The notes under the pieces are model-generated. The model saw only the letters and a list, made by a program, of their open reading frames with translations, searched no databases and was not told the DNA's origin. A stretch of 64,000 bases of DNA, from assembly GCA_905221605.1 (NCBI GenBank), contig CAJNDS010000224.1, forward strand, positions 750,085 through 814,084, given 5' to 3'. Made by a program: the position numbers and the translations under genes. The stretch is from Symbiodinium natans (taxonomy: Eukaryota > Sar > Dinophyceae > Suessiales > Symbiodiniaceae). Shown here piece after piece: positions 1 to 12,261 of the stretch (the first letter of the stretch is position 1; each line of letters opens with the position of its first letter).

Positions 1-2420
1 TCAAGAAGTCTACAGTCGAACATACTCAAACGGTCAAACCAGAGTGGCTGTGTGTGTCCGAATCAGGTGAAGTTGCTTGCGAAGGTTCACGAGGTGCCCT
101 CCGGGCTTGCCGGCAGGGCGAAAAGCCCACGGAAGGGCACAGAAGGGAGCCTCGGAGCCTCTTTGCATCTTTTCTGTATCTCTTGAAGGCCCAAAATCCG
201 GTGGACCTCGTGTCCCTGGCGCACAAGCGACTCGGTCCGGCCACCTTAAATCCGGAGCTGCTGCCAAAATCACAGGGTCGTTCCCTTTCATGTCTCAGAC
301 CTTGCCATTGTTTGGGCCCAAGGTACAGCTGGAACCTCCCCGTGTTGGAGGTGCATGGGAGTTGGCGCTACGCATGAATCCTGTAACTACTCGTACCTGG
401 AACTCTGCATCAGTAGAAGAAGTATGTAGTAGAATCATGCTGCTCTTGAAGCGCTGCGCCGTGTGCTCAAAGTGGGCTTTTGCATCTCAGCCTGAAGGCA
501 TCGCTCCTGGCTTTGCGGGATCGCTTTCCTCCTGACCTCGCCTGCGTCGAAGTCGCAACTCAGCTGCGCTCTGGAGAAAGCCTCTTTGAGTTGGTGACAT
601 GTCGTGATAGTCGACCAGCCCCATGCGCCCCATGCAGGAGTCGTTGGCTCGCCGCTTCTGGTCTACCCCTGCAGGGGATGGTGAAGTGAAGGCGGTGCCT
701 CGGCCACGGAGCCTGCGAAGTGTTGGCTCTTCGTGGTCATGTCGTCATAGGCACGTCACAAGCACATTTTGAGGTCTCTGCTCCTCACCTGCTCTACTGC
801 TGGTCGCAGCTTTCGCTTCCCCGGCGCCGTGCAGCGGCACTGCTGGCGGCGGAGCTGGTGACTGAAGCCACGCGCATGGGAGGCAAGACTTGCCGCGATG
901 CGGCGGGCCTTTTTGCAGATGTAGTGATGTTGGTTCGCTGGAAAAGGCCACGCGGCCGTGCTGCCCTGGGCATTGGCCATCCTCTTGGAGGGCACACAAC
1001 CACAGGGAGGTTGGGGGTGCTGTGTCCCGTGTGGCTCGGCAGGTGCCATTCCGTTTTCTCTTGGCAGGTGCAGAGCTCCCGCTGGAGGACTTCGCCTCAC
1101 CGACGTTTCTGGAAGCCTTATTGAAGGCGCTTTCCAGGGGCGAGGCGGGGCGCAGCACTGGATCCCTTCGAGGCTGAGGTTGCGACGGGTTGGGTCTTCA
1201 TTTTCGGAGTTTTGAAGCTGCACTTCAGGGGGGAAGTTCCAGATCGGGTTTCTTTTTCCGTGCTGGGGGAATGGTAAGCCTACCAGAGCCAAGCGTTTCA
1301 GCAAGATTAGGGAGAAGGAATACTGCAGCATTGGCCCCAAATCTCGAGCAAAGCACGCAAGCCCTCTTTCGCTCTTCTTGCGTGCGTGCCACGGGTTTTG
1401 GCTCTTGGGCAGTCGTGCCATGTTCAAACGCTCCGGGGGGGGGGGGGGCCTGCCCTTGACAGTCAGCGTGTCTGGAGACCTCCCGTAATGATTTGGGCAG
1501 AAAGCCCTGAGGCCGGAGCCTGCCTGGTGCTGCGACGCCTCCTTAGTGGCCATCCGGCACCGGAGCCCAGAAATTGTGGAATGTTATTGGGACTCGGTGG
1601 ACATATTGCACAATGTTGCATCATGTTCTCTCCAAAGGGCTCTAATTCTGCTGCCGTGCCACCGAGGTGCAGACGTCTTTCCAATGGGTGACTCTTCGCC
1701 ATCTGCAGTGGCTTGACAATGCAGCCGTCGGGTACGGGGTGCAAGCCGCTAAGCCCGTGGAACGAACTGTCGTTTCTGGCCGAAAGCGAAAGCTGATGTC
1801 AATCGTAGATTTTTTGCAGCCCTCTTTCGGCGAGGCAGCTGGATTTGATGGACAACGTTGAGGGAGCAGCCGGCCATTGGCAATGGGACGGTGGGTTTGA
1901 GCTCCACATTTTTCTTCTTGTTTTGGGTCACATCAAGTCACACCTGCTGAGCTCAAAGCAGCTGAGGAGTCTTGTCTGCCCTCGCTTCACATGGACATCA
2001 AGAAGCTTCTGACTGCAGATGCCTTGCCAGAAGGCAGAGGGCTGTCTTCACTCACTGGGAGCTTGGCCCTTCAGAGTCTGTACTCCGTGCAGCCAGTGGA
2101 TTCGTTCAGTGCTTGTAGATTCTAGACTGACCAACACATTCCTGCGCAGGCTTAGAGACTCCTCAGACGATGTTGCCTACGCCAAACAAGGCAGCCGAGT
2201 GCAAATCTTGGACTGCCACATCTTGGCACACGACGGGATGGCATGTCCTTCTTTCATCAGGTCAGATCGGCACGAAACCAGCTTTATGAATCTATGAAGG
2301 ATGGGCAGATGGGGGGAGGGAGGGGAAGCAGCAGAGCAAGAGCACCCTGAAGCAGGGGCAAGGTGGTTTTTTTTAAGCCGCAACACAGTAGTCTTTGCTG
2401 GGCTGTGCGTGCTGAACAAG
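1..2420. other. Mostly non-coding stretch with two possible exons
   Basis: No protein family is recognisable. Two short stretches on the + strand look exon-like. One starts at 810 after a TCGCAG acceptor (LSLPRRRAAALLAAELVTEA). The other starts at 1068 after TTGGCAG (AELPLEDFASPTFLEALLKA, open to 1176). They could be N-terminal exons of the Clp-like gene that begins near 2421, but I could not join them in frame. A run of 14 G lies at 1435-1448. The rest is read as intron or intergenic DNA. Confidence 0.35.
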
Positions 2421-5400
2421 CCCCAGAGGCAGACCCTTTCGCTGCGCTGGTGGGGCAACAGTGCGCAATCAGGAGGCCGAGACTGTTAGGCCTGTTAAGC
2501 TGCAAGGGGCACCTTTTCGGAAGAGTAGGATTCAGGGGGTCGTTGCACCAGGGCCTGGTATTTGTGCAGCAGCTTTTCTTATGTATGTCCTGCGTGTGCC
2601 ATCGTTGCAGGTTGATGCAGTCTCCTGGGTATGTGCGCCTGCGGAAGAAAGGCATCCAGCGTGACCCAGCCTTGATTTCAAACGCTTCCTGCAACTGCTC
2701 GTGCGCCGCGAAATAAAGAGACGAGAGAAGAAGCGGAGAAGTTGTGCGCAGCCCGAGGCCCCGGTGTTCCATTGGTGCTGCTGATGACAGGACCTTCGGG
2801 AACAGGCGGGCCTCTTGCGATCAAGACGTTAAATCCGTTAAATCAGCTACAGGTTCTAGGACTCTTAGCATGGGTTTCTGGGAATCGTTTTTCGCGAAGG
2901 GAAGACCATGGCGGCCCGGACGATTGCCGAAGTGATCCACGGACGCCCGATCCAGGAGCTAGAGGCCGGATGCATCGTAATGCGCAGAAATGCAAACCCC
3001 CCCCCCCCGCGCCCCCACACTTATATGTCTCGAGAGCACAAATAAAATAATCACACGTGCGTGTTGGAACACTTGAAGTCTCTGAGTCTGCGAGCGCCCC
3101 GTTTGACGATTCGTTTTGTTTTCAGATTTGGAGGCCTCGGGCCGCTTCCGGCTTTTCCCCATGCCTCTTGGGCTCTCGAAGATGGGACTTCGAACGGATT
3201 GAATTTAGATCAATCTATTTTCAATCTTTCGCTCTTTTCTTCTCTTGTCGAGCTTGGAAAAGCGCGCTTAAGTTGTGGAAGCTGATTCGTGCTGGTGGGG
3301 AAGGTGACGGAGGTCACAGTCAGGGCAGTGCCATCCTTTTCTCTCGGTTTCATCGACATGCGTTCTCCTGACTTGATGGGGCCGACATCCAAGGAACCAG
3401 TTCCGCAGCTTGGCGTTTTGGAGCTGTGCAGTAGTCAAAAGCTAGACTGAGACTGCAACTCTTCACACCCTGCCCCAGGAATGCTTGAAGATCAGCCCCT
3501 CCTCTGAATTAAACTTTGCTCAAAGGCCGCACAGCTGTAGCAAGGTCTGTGTGAGAGTCTAACAAGCTCCTGCAAGCATTGAACGAAAAAGATGTTTCTC
3601 CAATCCCTCTTAGAAGCTGCACTTCGCGTTCTCCTTGTTAAGGAAGACCTTCTTCGGGCCGCCACGCGGCATCCAGGGCTCCGGGGACCTCCCTGACCTG
3701 GCCCTTTGACCCCAAGAGTTCTGCATCGACGAATGCTGCACACTGACTCTGCCCCCTCACGCGCATGTCCTCTTCCTCGCTGCTCCTCCACTTCTGCGTG
3801 AGGTGCGACAGCACCCGGATGCGGCTCCTGGGGTTGCAGCCAGACCTCAAGAGGCATGTCAGTGCTCAGTGCACCCTTCAGCGGGAAGGTCATCGTGCTG
3901 GACGAGATCGAGAAAGCCCATTCAGATTTTGCCAGAGCTTTGCTGACAGTCTTCGGCGAGTATGGCTCCTCAGCCTGCCTCAGCTTGGAGCCGTAGCTGT
4001 AGTGGCCACGTAAATTAGCTTCTCCGAGCCTGCTGGAGACCGGCTGCTTGTCTACTGCTCGATTTATTCTGTGTCCTGCTGGCACCAGCTGACTTTTCCC
4101 TCCGCTTGTGCTCTGTGACTCTGTGGCTCTGTATGCTTCATCTCAGGAACTGTCTACGACCCACGAACGGGAAGGGACTATCCAGCAGCCAATGCAACCT
4201 GGCCTCGATGAGTGTCGCAGTGCGCAGGCCATATGGCCATGGCCATGCAAACACGGCCAAACATGGCAAAAGACGGCTCAACGTTCTTCACGGTCGTGCT
4301 AACCCGAACGCGCTACTGTAGACACTCCAGATGCTCAAGGCCACCTTCATCCTCACAAGCAACCTCGCGAAAGACCTGATTCTGAAGCACGCCGTTTCGG
4401 ACGCATGTCCAGCATATGGAGCGTGCGTTCAGCAGATCTGATGTGCCGAACGCAAAGTTAATGGGGTCCGTGGGTAGGCAGTGCACAGCTGAGCTAAAGC
4501 TTACACTCGCTTGTGCACCAACCACGTAGAGGGCATGAGGCAGGCTTGCAAGATCAAGTAGCCACACGGCCACGAGAAGCTCATTGCGCTCTTGCTGGGC
4601 TCTTCTCAGGTGGCTAAGAGTGAGGGTCGTGCGCTCGAGACGGGGCAGAAGTCCCTCGGCTAGCAGGGGCTGCGTGGCCATCGACAAGGATGTGCTGGGA
4701 AAGTCCTGTAGCACGGCTGTTTCGAAAGAGAGGTGTGTTTGCAGGACAGGCAGTTCACAGCTGGTGGCATTCAGGGTGAGCCTAGCTAGGCTTCCTTCTG
4801 GTGCAGACGGCGACCCCGACTGCGCCGGCTATGCCCGTTGGACGCATTTCATATTTCAGGTCGGTGGCTCACACAGTAGGCCAAGCTTGGAATGGTACTG
4901 TACTGTCAGAAGGGTCGGCATTGAATGCCTGCGGAGCGCTTCGTTCTGAACGCCGTTTGCCAACAACATGGTTTGTGGCGCTCATTTGGCCGTGCGTTAT
5001 ACCGTTATGCTGTGTAGTTTTTGGGTCAAAACTCGAGTTTTCAGCAAATTCAGGGTTTTGGGGGTTGCAGACTGCTGTTTCAGGGCTGGCAGAAACCTCA
5101 CTTTTAGAATGCGGTTTCTGGTTTTGCTCTTGTGCCACCCTCCTAGCGTGCTGGGCCACAACGAGAGCCAGAACAATCAAATAGCCCATCCTCACTCACT
5201 ATGCCACCCCCTCTTAAGACTCTGGGCGTGTATACAAGCGATTGAATTACTCGTGCATGCAACATATCATCCCCTCGGTTGCCGCGCATTGTCGCACACA
5301 AAGTGTTCATAGTCTGTTCATAGTCAAGGATTCAAGAGGGAACTAAAGGCAAGTAGGTGGCGGCGGCCTCCGAGGTATAGATACTAGGATACCAACAATC

Positions 5401-6942
5401 AGTGCCACAAGGTGGGCAACCCCCAGAAGAGAGGGGAACAGTTCTGGTCCATAGCTGTGCGGCTCACCCATTCAGATTGACACCAACTGAGCCGCGTGTT
5501 CAGGGGAGCAGCAGTTTATAAACTGCAGCGCGGGCCAAGGGCGTGAATTACAAATTGCATGCAGAAAGAGGTAGTGCCGCTTCAACTTGGAAAGCATGCA
5601 GAGGTGCACGGTGGGTCAATGCCTGAATTTACTCCCTGTGAAACCCCGCCGTGTGTGGACTGTTTTAAGGCTTGAGGTTTCGGGCTTGCACTGTTTCGGT
5701 GCAGGAAGTACTTTTGTGAACCATACCCCCCCCCCCCCCCCCCAACAGAAAAGATCCGGCACTTCAAGGCCGCGTTGAGAAAGCACAAGCCGAGCACATG
5801 AACCCGCCAAAAACGACAAAAGTGCGAAGCAGAACCCGAAAAACACAAAACTCGAATCGCCAAAATCACCAACAATGAGCAAAACCGGGCCAACAACCCA
5901 TAAAGCCAAGGTGAAGCTGGCAGATGTGCCAAAACCCTAGAAATGGGACACGTTTTGGAGTTTAGAGATAGACACATCAGGAACTGGCAAATGGCAGTGT
6001 AACCCAGAACGCTAGAGAAAGTGGTGGAACTGTTGTATGCTGCAGCAGCCGAGAAAAAGCACGACGAAACCTTGCAAATCCGCACCGCGTTCCAACTACG
6101 TGGCGCCTCACCGACTGAGGCAGAGCTTCGTGAGGCTGTGGATGTAGAGCTGAGCCAACCACGAGGTATTGATAGAGAGACTTGGCTTGACGGCTGTCGG
6201 GGCGATGTAACAGTCTGGTGGTGGGGACTGCGTGCCTCCATATGCACATTGACTGCAAATATGAGCAAAGAGTTGGCAAGGAGCATGGCTTTTTCCGGGA
6301 GAGCGAGATCCGGGGCCGCCTTACCGACGTGTTGCCCTTCCTCCCCTTCAGTCCGCACGAGGTAGAGCAGGCTGTTCGAGGCTTCCTGGCCTCCGAGTCC
6401 AAGGCCTGAGCTTGCAAGCGAGATGTGTTTTGCAAAATGTACTTAGACGATGGTTAGAAGCCCTGTCTTTTCGGCAAATTCAGAACATGCGTAGCACTTG
6501 ATGATACCTGATGCATGTAACACTGCGGCCTTTTGATGCTGCCGAAGTACGAGAAGCATTTGCAGCGCTTCCATCGCACCATGCCTCGCTTGAGAGATGT
6601 CAGACGTTTTTGAGAAAGGCCTTCTCACAGCACCCTGGCTTCGCCAACGTGGAGCTCGCATGGACTCCGGAGGCGAGCGCAATGGAACACGGTGTACATA
6701 CCCAATTTCCTTCGTTTCGCAAATTCTGTAAGGTCAAATGTGTGTAGCAGGGGCCTTGCCTTTTGTCCGACATGGTTTCGAGTCTCCCCCTTGTGAGTTA
6801 CGGGGCTGAGACGAAGCCACTAACAGCTGTACGCAAGATGATACGTTTCCGAGAGGTGGTTCGCCACTTCGCCGCGCTCTACGCCAAGAAGCCAGACGAA
6901 GGGCTTCGTGCTGTCAACAAGGAGTTGCAAGCCCAGGCAGGG
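2421..6942 (+). CDS. Clp/ClpB-like AAA+ ATPase, multi-exon, partial
   Basis: Encodes a Clp-family AAA+ ATPase, the class that unfolds or disaggregates proteins by ATP hydrolysis. Exons inferred from frame continuity: 2421-2472 (DPFAALVGQQCAI), 2611-2660, 2752-2805 joined to 2900-2964 (split Walker A, GPSGTGKTMAARTIAEVIHG), 3134-~3180 (ASGRFRLFPM), ~3870-3964 (Walker B, GKVIVLDEIEKAHSDFARAL), 4147-4193 (GTVYDPRTGRDYPAAN), 4340-~4390 (ATFILTSNLAKDLILKH, sensor 1), ~6018-6165, 6273-~6390 (FFRESEIRGRLTDVLPFLPF, arginine-finger region), 6619-6672 joined to 6856-~6942 (NVELAWTPEVVRHFAALYAK). Introns start with GT, GC or GA. Motif order matches the second AAA domain of ClpB. I see no first AAA domain or M-domain, so it may be a short stand-alone form or have exons upstream. 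A further exon may lie at 6975-7044 (MVWSRISRNESTVLRWGP). The family call is strong; ends and some boundaries are not. Confidence 0.85.
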
Positions 6943-7044
6943 AGAGGTGTTCCAGGGTGTTCCAGGGTGTTCTGCAGCCCGTGCCATGGTATGGAGCCGC
7001 ATCAGCCGCAACGAAAGCACCGTGCTCCGCTGGGGCCCTCAAGG

Positions 7045-8640
7045 TACGCGATCTGCTGGAGCGATCCATCGAGGCGACTGATGGCTGATGTGAACTTGAG
7101 AAGATGTCGACATGAGTCTTGAAACATCTTCGCTTGTGCTCATGCTGTCTGTATAGCCCCAGCTGAGTGCCGTCAATGTGTGTGTGACGTGTTCTGCATG
7201 TCTCGTCCCCCAGAGTGACGGCATGTGACGGCCTTTTGGGGCAAAGGGTGGGAACATGAACCGGGACACGTGTGGACTTTTGAGAAGTTTTCTTCTCAGG
7301 CCGGCCTGGTTGTGCGGGGCGCCATCGCTGCTCTTCGCTTGGATGAAGGTCCCTTCCGTGGATCCCGAATGTTGCAGCCGCTTTAGTGGGGGCCCCTTCT
7401 TTAAAGTCAAGTTTGCTGGGCTCTTCAGGACCGTGCCTGTTGGGGGGGAGGTGGGGATCCCTCCTTCCTCTGAATTGGATTGAATGAGTTGTGTCCAATC
7501 GGGTGATCGACGCGCCTCCTTGAATCCAGTTCCGGGCCTCGCTGAGCCTCGCTGCCCCGTAAAAAAAAACATGTTTAAGCTCATCTGTCATCTAAACTCA
7601 TCTGAAAAAAGGATCAGCTCCCTTTTACACTCATTGACAAAGCCCGTGGAGCGTCTAACGAGGGAGCCAGCTTCCACTGTTCATAGGGGGACAAGATGTC
7701 TCTGTCGCCTCGGCCCATCGAGACCTCTAGGTTGCAAGGTAGGCGAATGGTTCTCCGCCAGGTCGTGCACGATTCTTGCCCCAAGTAAATATGGCAAATG
7801 TTTGCTGTCAGGTAAGGGGCCGCGCCTCGACCTGCGCGCGGTCTTCCCTGAGGTGCTTGAAGGAAGTTTCTTGAAAACCTGGACTCTTTGGGCGATTGGG
7901 CCGCAGCCGGCCCCCAGTCAGACTCAAACGAGCCGATGTCACGGATACATGCGGATTCTGCTTCAGTGTGCGCGCAATCCACGAGCAGGCTGCGACAACA
8001 GCCGCGCCACTCCCCCAAGCAGCCCTGGAGCCGGAAGACCAGGTGCAGAAGACCAGATATTTGGTGTATTTGTGTGTTTGTATTTTATTTGGTGTGCTGT
8101 CTCTTTTGTAATGCTGCATTTTATGCAGCAGCTTGTCCAGCACACGAATATTCGTTTAAAACAAAAAGAGAAGTAAGTCATTATGTGTTTCAGAAAAAGC
8201 ATCCATGATGTTGTTTGTATTTGGTGCGAGACTCTGCGAGGCGTGTTCTTGACCGTGTTGAACTGTCTTGCGCCATGATTCCTCGCACCATGCACACACG
8301 GATGTCAAGAAGCCGAAGCAGAAATGCCCGAGCAAACTCTGTAATAGGAACCGGTAGGTGGCGGCGGCGGGGCGCATGCACACAGAGATGTCATCAATGT
8401 GATGTGAAGCAACCATGACTTCTGCTCAGGTAGGTTAAGTTTCGGCAAGCCGCTGTACAGGAGATGGCGGATGACTTCTTCTCTGCTGCCGTCACCGCTT
8501 TTCTGTCTGGTGAGTGGATTGGCAATGAATCGTCCTGGAGCTGGATCAAGGCCGAAGCCTTGCCCAGGTCCAAGTCGACGTAGCGCATGTAGACATTCTG
8601 ACACAGCTCAGCTCTGCTTTCTTTCTTTCCGTTCTCCAGA
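7045..8640. other. No supported gene
   Basis: One weak exon-like stretch lies at about 7917-8040 (+), containing VRLKRADVTDTCGFCFSVRA, with no family match. A T/G-rich stretch sits near 8060-8120. The remainder shows no coding signal and is read as 3' flank or intron. Confidence 0.4.
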
Positions 8641-8702
8641 TTTTCCATGGCCTACACTCAGGGGAAGTTGGCCCAGCAAGAAGAGCGGCGGACAGGAGTG
8701 GG

Positions 8703-8774
8703 AGTGGCAGCATGACTGGGAGTGGCAACCAGATCTGGAGTGGCAAAGCGAGTGGGACTGGCAGCGGGTCTGGG
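8703..8774 (+). repeat. 18-bp x 4 minisatellite
   Basis: Four contiguous 18-bp copies of the form GAGTGGCANNNNGANTGG. In one + frame they give a Trp-rich hexapeptide repeat (EWQHDW, EWQPDL, EWQSEW, DWQRVW). In another frame they give a Ser/Gly-rich tract. The length is a multiple of 3, so either frame could be part of an exon starting after the CAG at about 8662. I cannot tell which, if either, is translated. Confidence 0.8.
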
Positions 8775-8898
8775 AACGTCTCTTTATGTCGCTTGCCGAC
8801 GCATAAAGACAAAGCCACAAACATGGCCTGCCGCTCCCATTTTGCAGGGCCCAGGGCGTGATGTACTCTCTCTCATCCCCCGCTCCCCATTGCTGAGG

Positions 8899-10207
8899 AT
8901 GATGTGGGAGTGGCGCTTTCCGCTTGCGGTTACGGCGACCCTGCTCGTCATTGTTGCATCTGCTGGTATGGCCGCGAGATGCTTAGACTCCGTTTTTCGC
9001 AGCGACAAATTTCATGCTTCCTAGTCACTTGTGCCACTTGTGTCGCTGCTGCCTTGCCAGGCGCCGGCAGCCCCTGTAGCGGCCACCATCTCCGCGGGCG
9101 CCGCCCCTGCAGTTGGGGCTGCCACTGGCTCCGCGGCCTTGGGCGCCACCGCTGCTGCCGTCAGTTCTTGGATGCTGGCGATCATCCAGGCTGGCGGGAA
9201 AAGCGTTCTCCCGACGTCAACTTTCTCCAGTGCAGGTGACAGGCAGCTCTGCTTCCGTGGCCGTGCCTGCCCTGACGTTCTACTATGCCTGGACGTGGCC
9301 TGGCCTTTCAGAAACTGAAAGGGGTAGCTTCAGATATTCGCACGACATCGTCCTGTAGCCTCGCAGCATCGAAGCTTGCATGCAGCTGACACACTCAGCG
9401 GCCCACCTAGAACATTGCAGAATGCTTTTGGAACGTTTTTCTGTTGCAATCATCCTCAGAGTCAACACATTTGGTTACGAAGCTACTTCTGTGACTAATT
9501 AGTGGCCTGCAAATTTTGGAAGCTTCTCCTTACCGTTTCCTGACAGGAATCGCCACTATGTTGAGGCTGTGCCCTGGCAGTGCACACCAGGCATTTGCTC
9601 CTGGTTCTCTGTACAGTACTCAGCTGGGGATTGAATCCGTATGAACCTCTTAGGCCATTTTTGGCGCTTTGACCCTGGCGCTTTGTCCCTACGCCTGGCG
9701 GGTCTACTGTACAGCCTCACGCCTGGCCAAGCAGGCTCCAACTGCTCTTGGGAGCCTACTTGCCTTAACTTGCCTTATTCCCAGCACTTGCACCCACCAT
9801 CGTGCGTCTTCTTGCAGGTGGCACCAAAGCCTTCGAAGGCGATCAAGGTGCTGAAGAGCAGCCCCTTGGCCATGTCAATGCATCGACTGCCGCACCGTTT
9901 GCCCTCCACAAGACAGGATAGCGTAGGATGCCCCTCACCATCACTTAATTTCGGGACGTTGGTTCTCGGGTCGATCATCAGACAGCTGCAGGCACCAGGC
10001 TTCGCGAGCGCGCAGCTTCGGCAGCAACTTCGGTGACTGGCAACAAGGATCGAACGGAGGGCATCAACCTGGTCCGCTCACGGTTGCATCATGTTGGAAG
10101 CGCGGATGCAGGCAGCTTTCCCTTTGAGAGCTCCCACAGCCCCCGTTTTGCCGCAAGCACGAGAAGCACGAGAAGCAAGAGGCCTGGGGGCGCTCGTGCA
10201 GGTCGAG

Positions 10208-10249
<42 letters not shown>

Positions 10250-10360
10250 CCTCTCTCTCTTCAAGTTCAGACTCCGTTTGCAAGCGACAGGTGCCAACGA
10301 TGGCGTGGCAGCCTTCTCCGCCATCTTCGACGAGGCCCTGGCTGCACGTTTCAGAAGGTT
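8899..10360 (+). CDS. Possible small secreted/membrane Ala-rich protein, exons uncertain
   Basis: Possible multi-exon gene, not assigned to a family. At 8899 two ATGs open a signal-peptide-like leader (MMWEWRFPLAVTATLLVIVA). A GC donor after GCATCT could join it in phase to an exon starting at about 9060 after a CCTTGCCAG acceptor (APAAPVAATISAGAAPAVGA, then SSWMLAIIQ), an Ala/Gly-rich hydrophobic segment. Two later exon-like stretches are at ~9829 (GTKAFEGDQGAEEQPLGHVN) and ~10290 (ANDGVAAFSAIFDEALAARF). That all four belong to one transcript is a guess from strand and spacing. The leader would place the product in the secretory pathway or a membrane. Confidence 0.35.
10208..10261 (+). repeat. 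(CT)n microsatellite
   Basis: Nearly pure CT dinucleotide run with a few CCT interruptions. It lies just upstream of an exon-like stretch at 10290 and may serve as its polypyrimidine tract. Confidence 0.95.
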
Positions 10361-10369
10361 TGACAATGT

Positions 10370-12240
10370 TTGACGAATCTGAGGTTCCGAAGTCAGAGCC
10401 CATCTTACCGGATATCGCGGATGACATCAATCCGGTCAAGGCAGCAGGGAGCTGGATTATTCAGCTGAGAGGTGTCACGGGGCATCCTTGGCCGAACGGC
10501 AAGTTCGTGACATTCCTGACGTTCCTGCTTGCACATGTCAGGATCCAGACTTTGAGACAGGTGAGGCTACTGGACCTGACGCAGGTGCATGCGCAACGGG
10601 CTAGAGCAATACTTGCCTGCATACCCAGCACCCAAGCACATGACATCCCACCAAATTGACAAAATCCTGCAAACCTCAAAATAGGGCCGAAGGACGGTGA
10701 GCTGTCCGTAGAAATGGCGAGCGAGAAGCTTTACAGGAACAACATGACTTGACAAGATATCTGAGACACCTACCAGCCTACCAGACTGACCTTCATACCC
10801 CTGTGAAGGGTCTTTTGGCTTATGTAGGAGCACGGGAATCTCCGCAGAGTGCGTGCCCAGAGCATGGCCTTAACCAGGAAAAAAGGCCCACCGTTTAAAC
10901 GAATCAAGCAACCTTGACAGCCTGTGACAGCCTGCTGCATGCCGGACATGCTTAGGCCTTAGGCATGTTTGCCGGGGCATTGTTTCCTTGCCCGGGTCGC
11001 ACCCTGCGCCTCATTCCCAGGTGCCAGCAATCCGAGTTCTGCGACCATGCTGGCGCAGCAAAGGAGAAAGAAGTCCAGCCACGTGCTCAGCTGGAAGAGT
11101 TGCAAGAGAGCGCGGTCTGTGAACGCTGAATTGAAAGCACAACTGCAAGAACTCTGCAGCTGCGAGGCCAGAGACTTGGAACCTGATGTACAGGCAGGTT
11201 TGGGGGGACGTGCCGTTGATACATCCATTGTATACGCCAGTATACGCACCACTTAATTCTGTGGAGTGCTCCTGCGCAGGTGCAGGTGCCAAGCCTCCAA
11301 ATTCCACCGGCTGTTGCGGCTTTCGCCGCATGTTGGGTTTGCTTCCCAGGTTCAGGGTATGGGGATGTATGGGGTTTAGGTAGGTTTAGGGTGGTCAGTT
11401 CCAATGTGCTAAGTCTTTGCAGGGCCTACACCTGGCTACGTCTTGCATCTGCACAGGTCCTACCTGCACAGCCTGGCTTGCATGAATCGGAGGCGGCTCT
11501 TCAAGTGTTTACATTCAGTTCTTATAATCTTTCAACCTGAGCGTGGGCTGGTTGTGGGAAACTTCTGCACGGAGCCACCGACCGAAAAAGTTGCCGCCCG
11601 TCTGCAGCTGCCCATCTTTGCTTTATGTGCTCCCTTCTCCTGTCTCTGGCGCCCTACCGCAAAAGCAGAAAGCGGCCAGGAGGTATCGGAATCTGGCGAT
11701 TGAACGTTCTGGGTTTAAGGTCAGCGTATGTTTATTCGCCTCAAAATCCTATCCGATCTTTTTGTTCCAGATTCCCCCCGCCCCCCCCCCAAAGAACATT
11801 CCGATGCGCTAGAACCCCACAGGTCTGCATCCAATGGAAACTAAGTGTACCAGCCCACATACGACAGTGCATTTCAATCTTCCATCGTTCATTTCACTTG
11901 CTTTTGCCAGCTCATGAGGCTGTTGTCATGCAACTGGCATAGCTGGATGTCCAGAGTTTACGTTCAGAAGCAGGTGCAGGCTCTACATAAGTTGACAAGC
12001 GGATCACAAAGATCTGAGGCTGCGGCTCTCTCATGCCGGGTACTCCCACAAACACGCCACAGCATGCTCACATATGATGATGAAAGGAAGGATCATCGGG
12101 GCATGGGAGGGTGCTACTTGTTCAAAGAAAAGTGCGTATTACTTCTTGCTTCTTGTGCCATGTATGGCCGTCGCAGCAGTTGGGCTCGATAGCAGCTCAA
12201 AGTTTCACCGGCGAAGAACAAAAACTTGCCTTCTTCGTGT
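10370..12240. other. No supported gene
   Basis: No family match and no exon pair that can be joined. Short TTTAGG/TTTAGGG-like motifs occur at about 11365-11395, too few to call an interstitial telomere tract. A C-rich run lies at about 11777-11790. Confidence 0.4.
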
Positions 12241-12261
12241 CTTGAAGAGAGAGAAGGCTCC

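Noticed and set aside
756-1553. 265-aa minus-strand ORF
   Set aside because: No domain; covers a poly-C run and exon-like sequence of the + strand.
4313-4714. 133-aa minus-strand ORF
   Set aside because: Overlaps a Clp-like exon (ATFILTSNLAKDL) on the opposite strand and has no family signal.
6914-7591. 225-aa and 181-aa overlapping minus-strand ORFs
   Set aside because: Two overlapping frames, no recognisable domain, composition like random GC-rich sequence.
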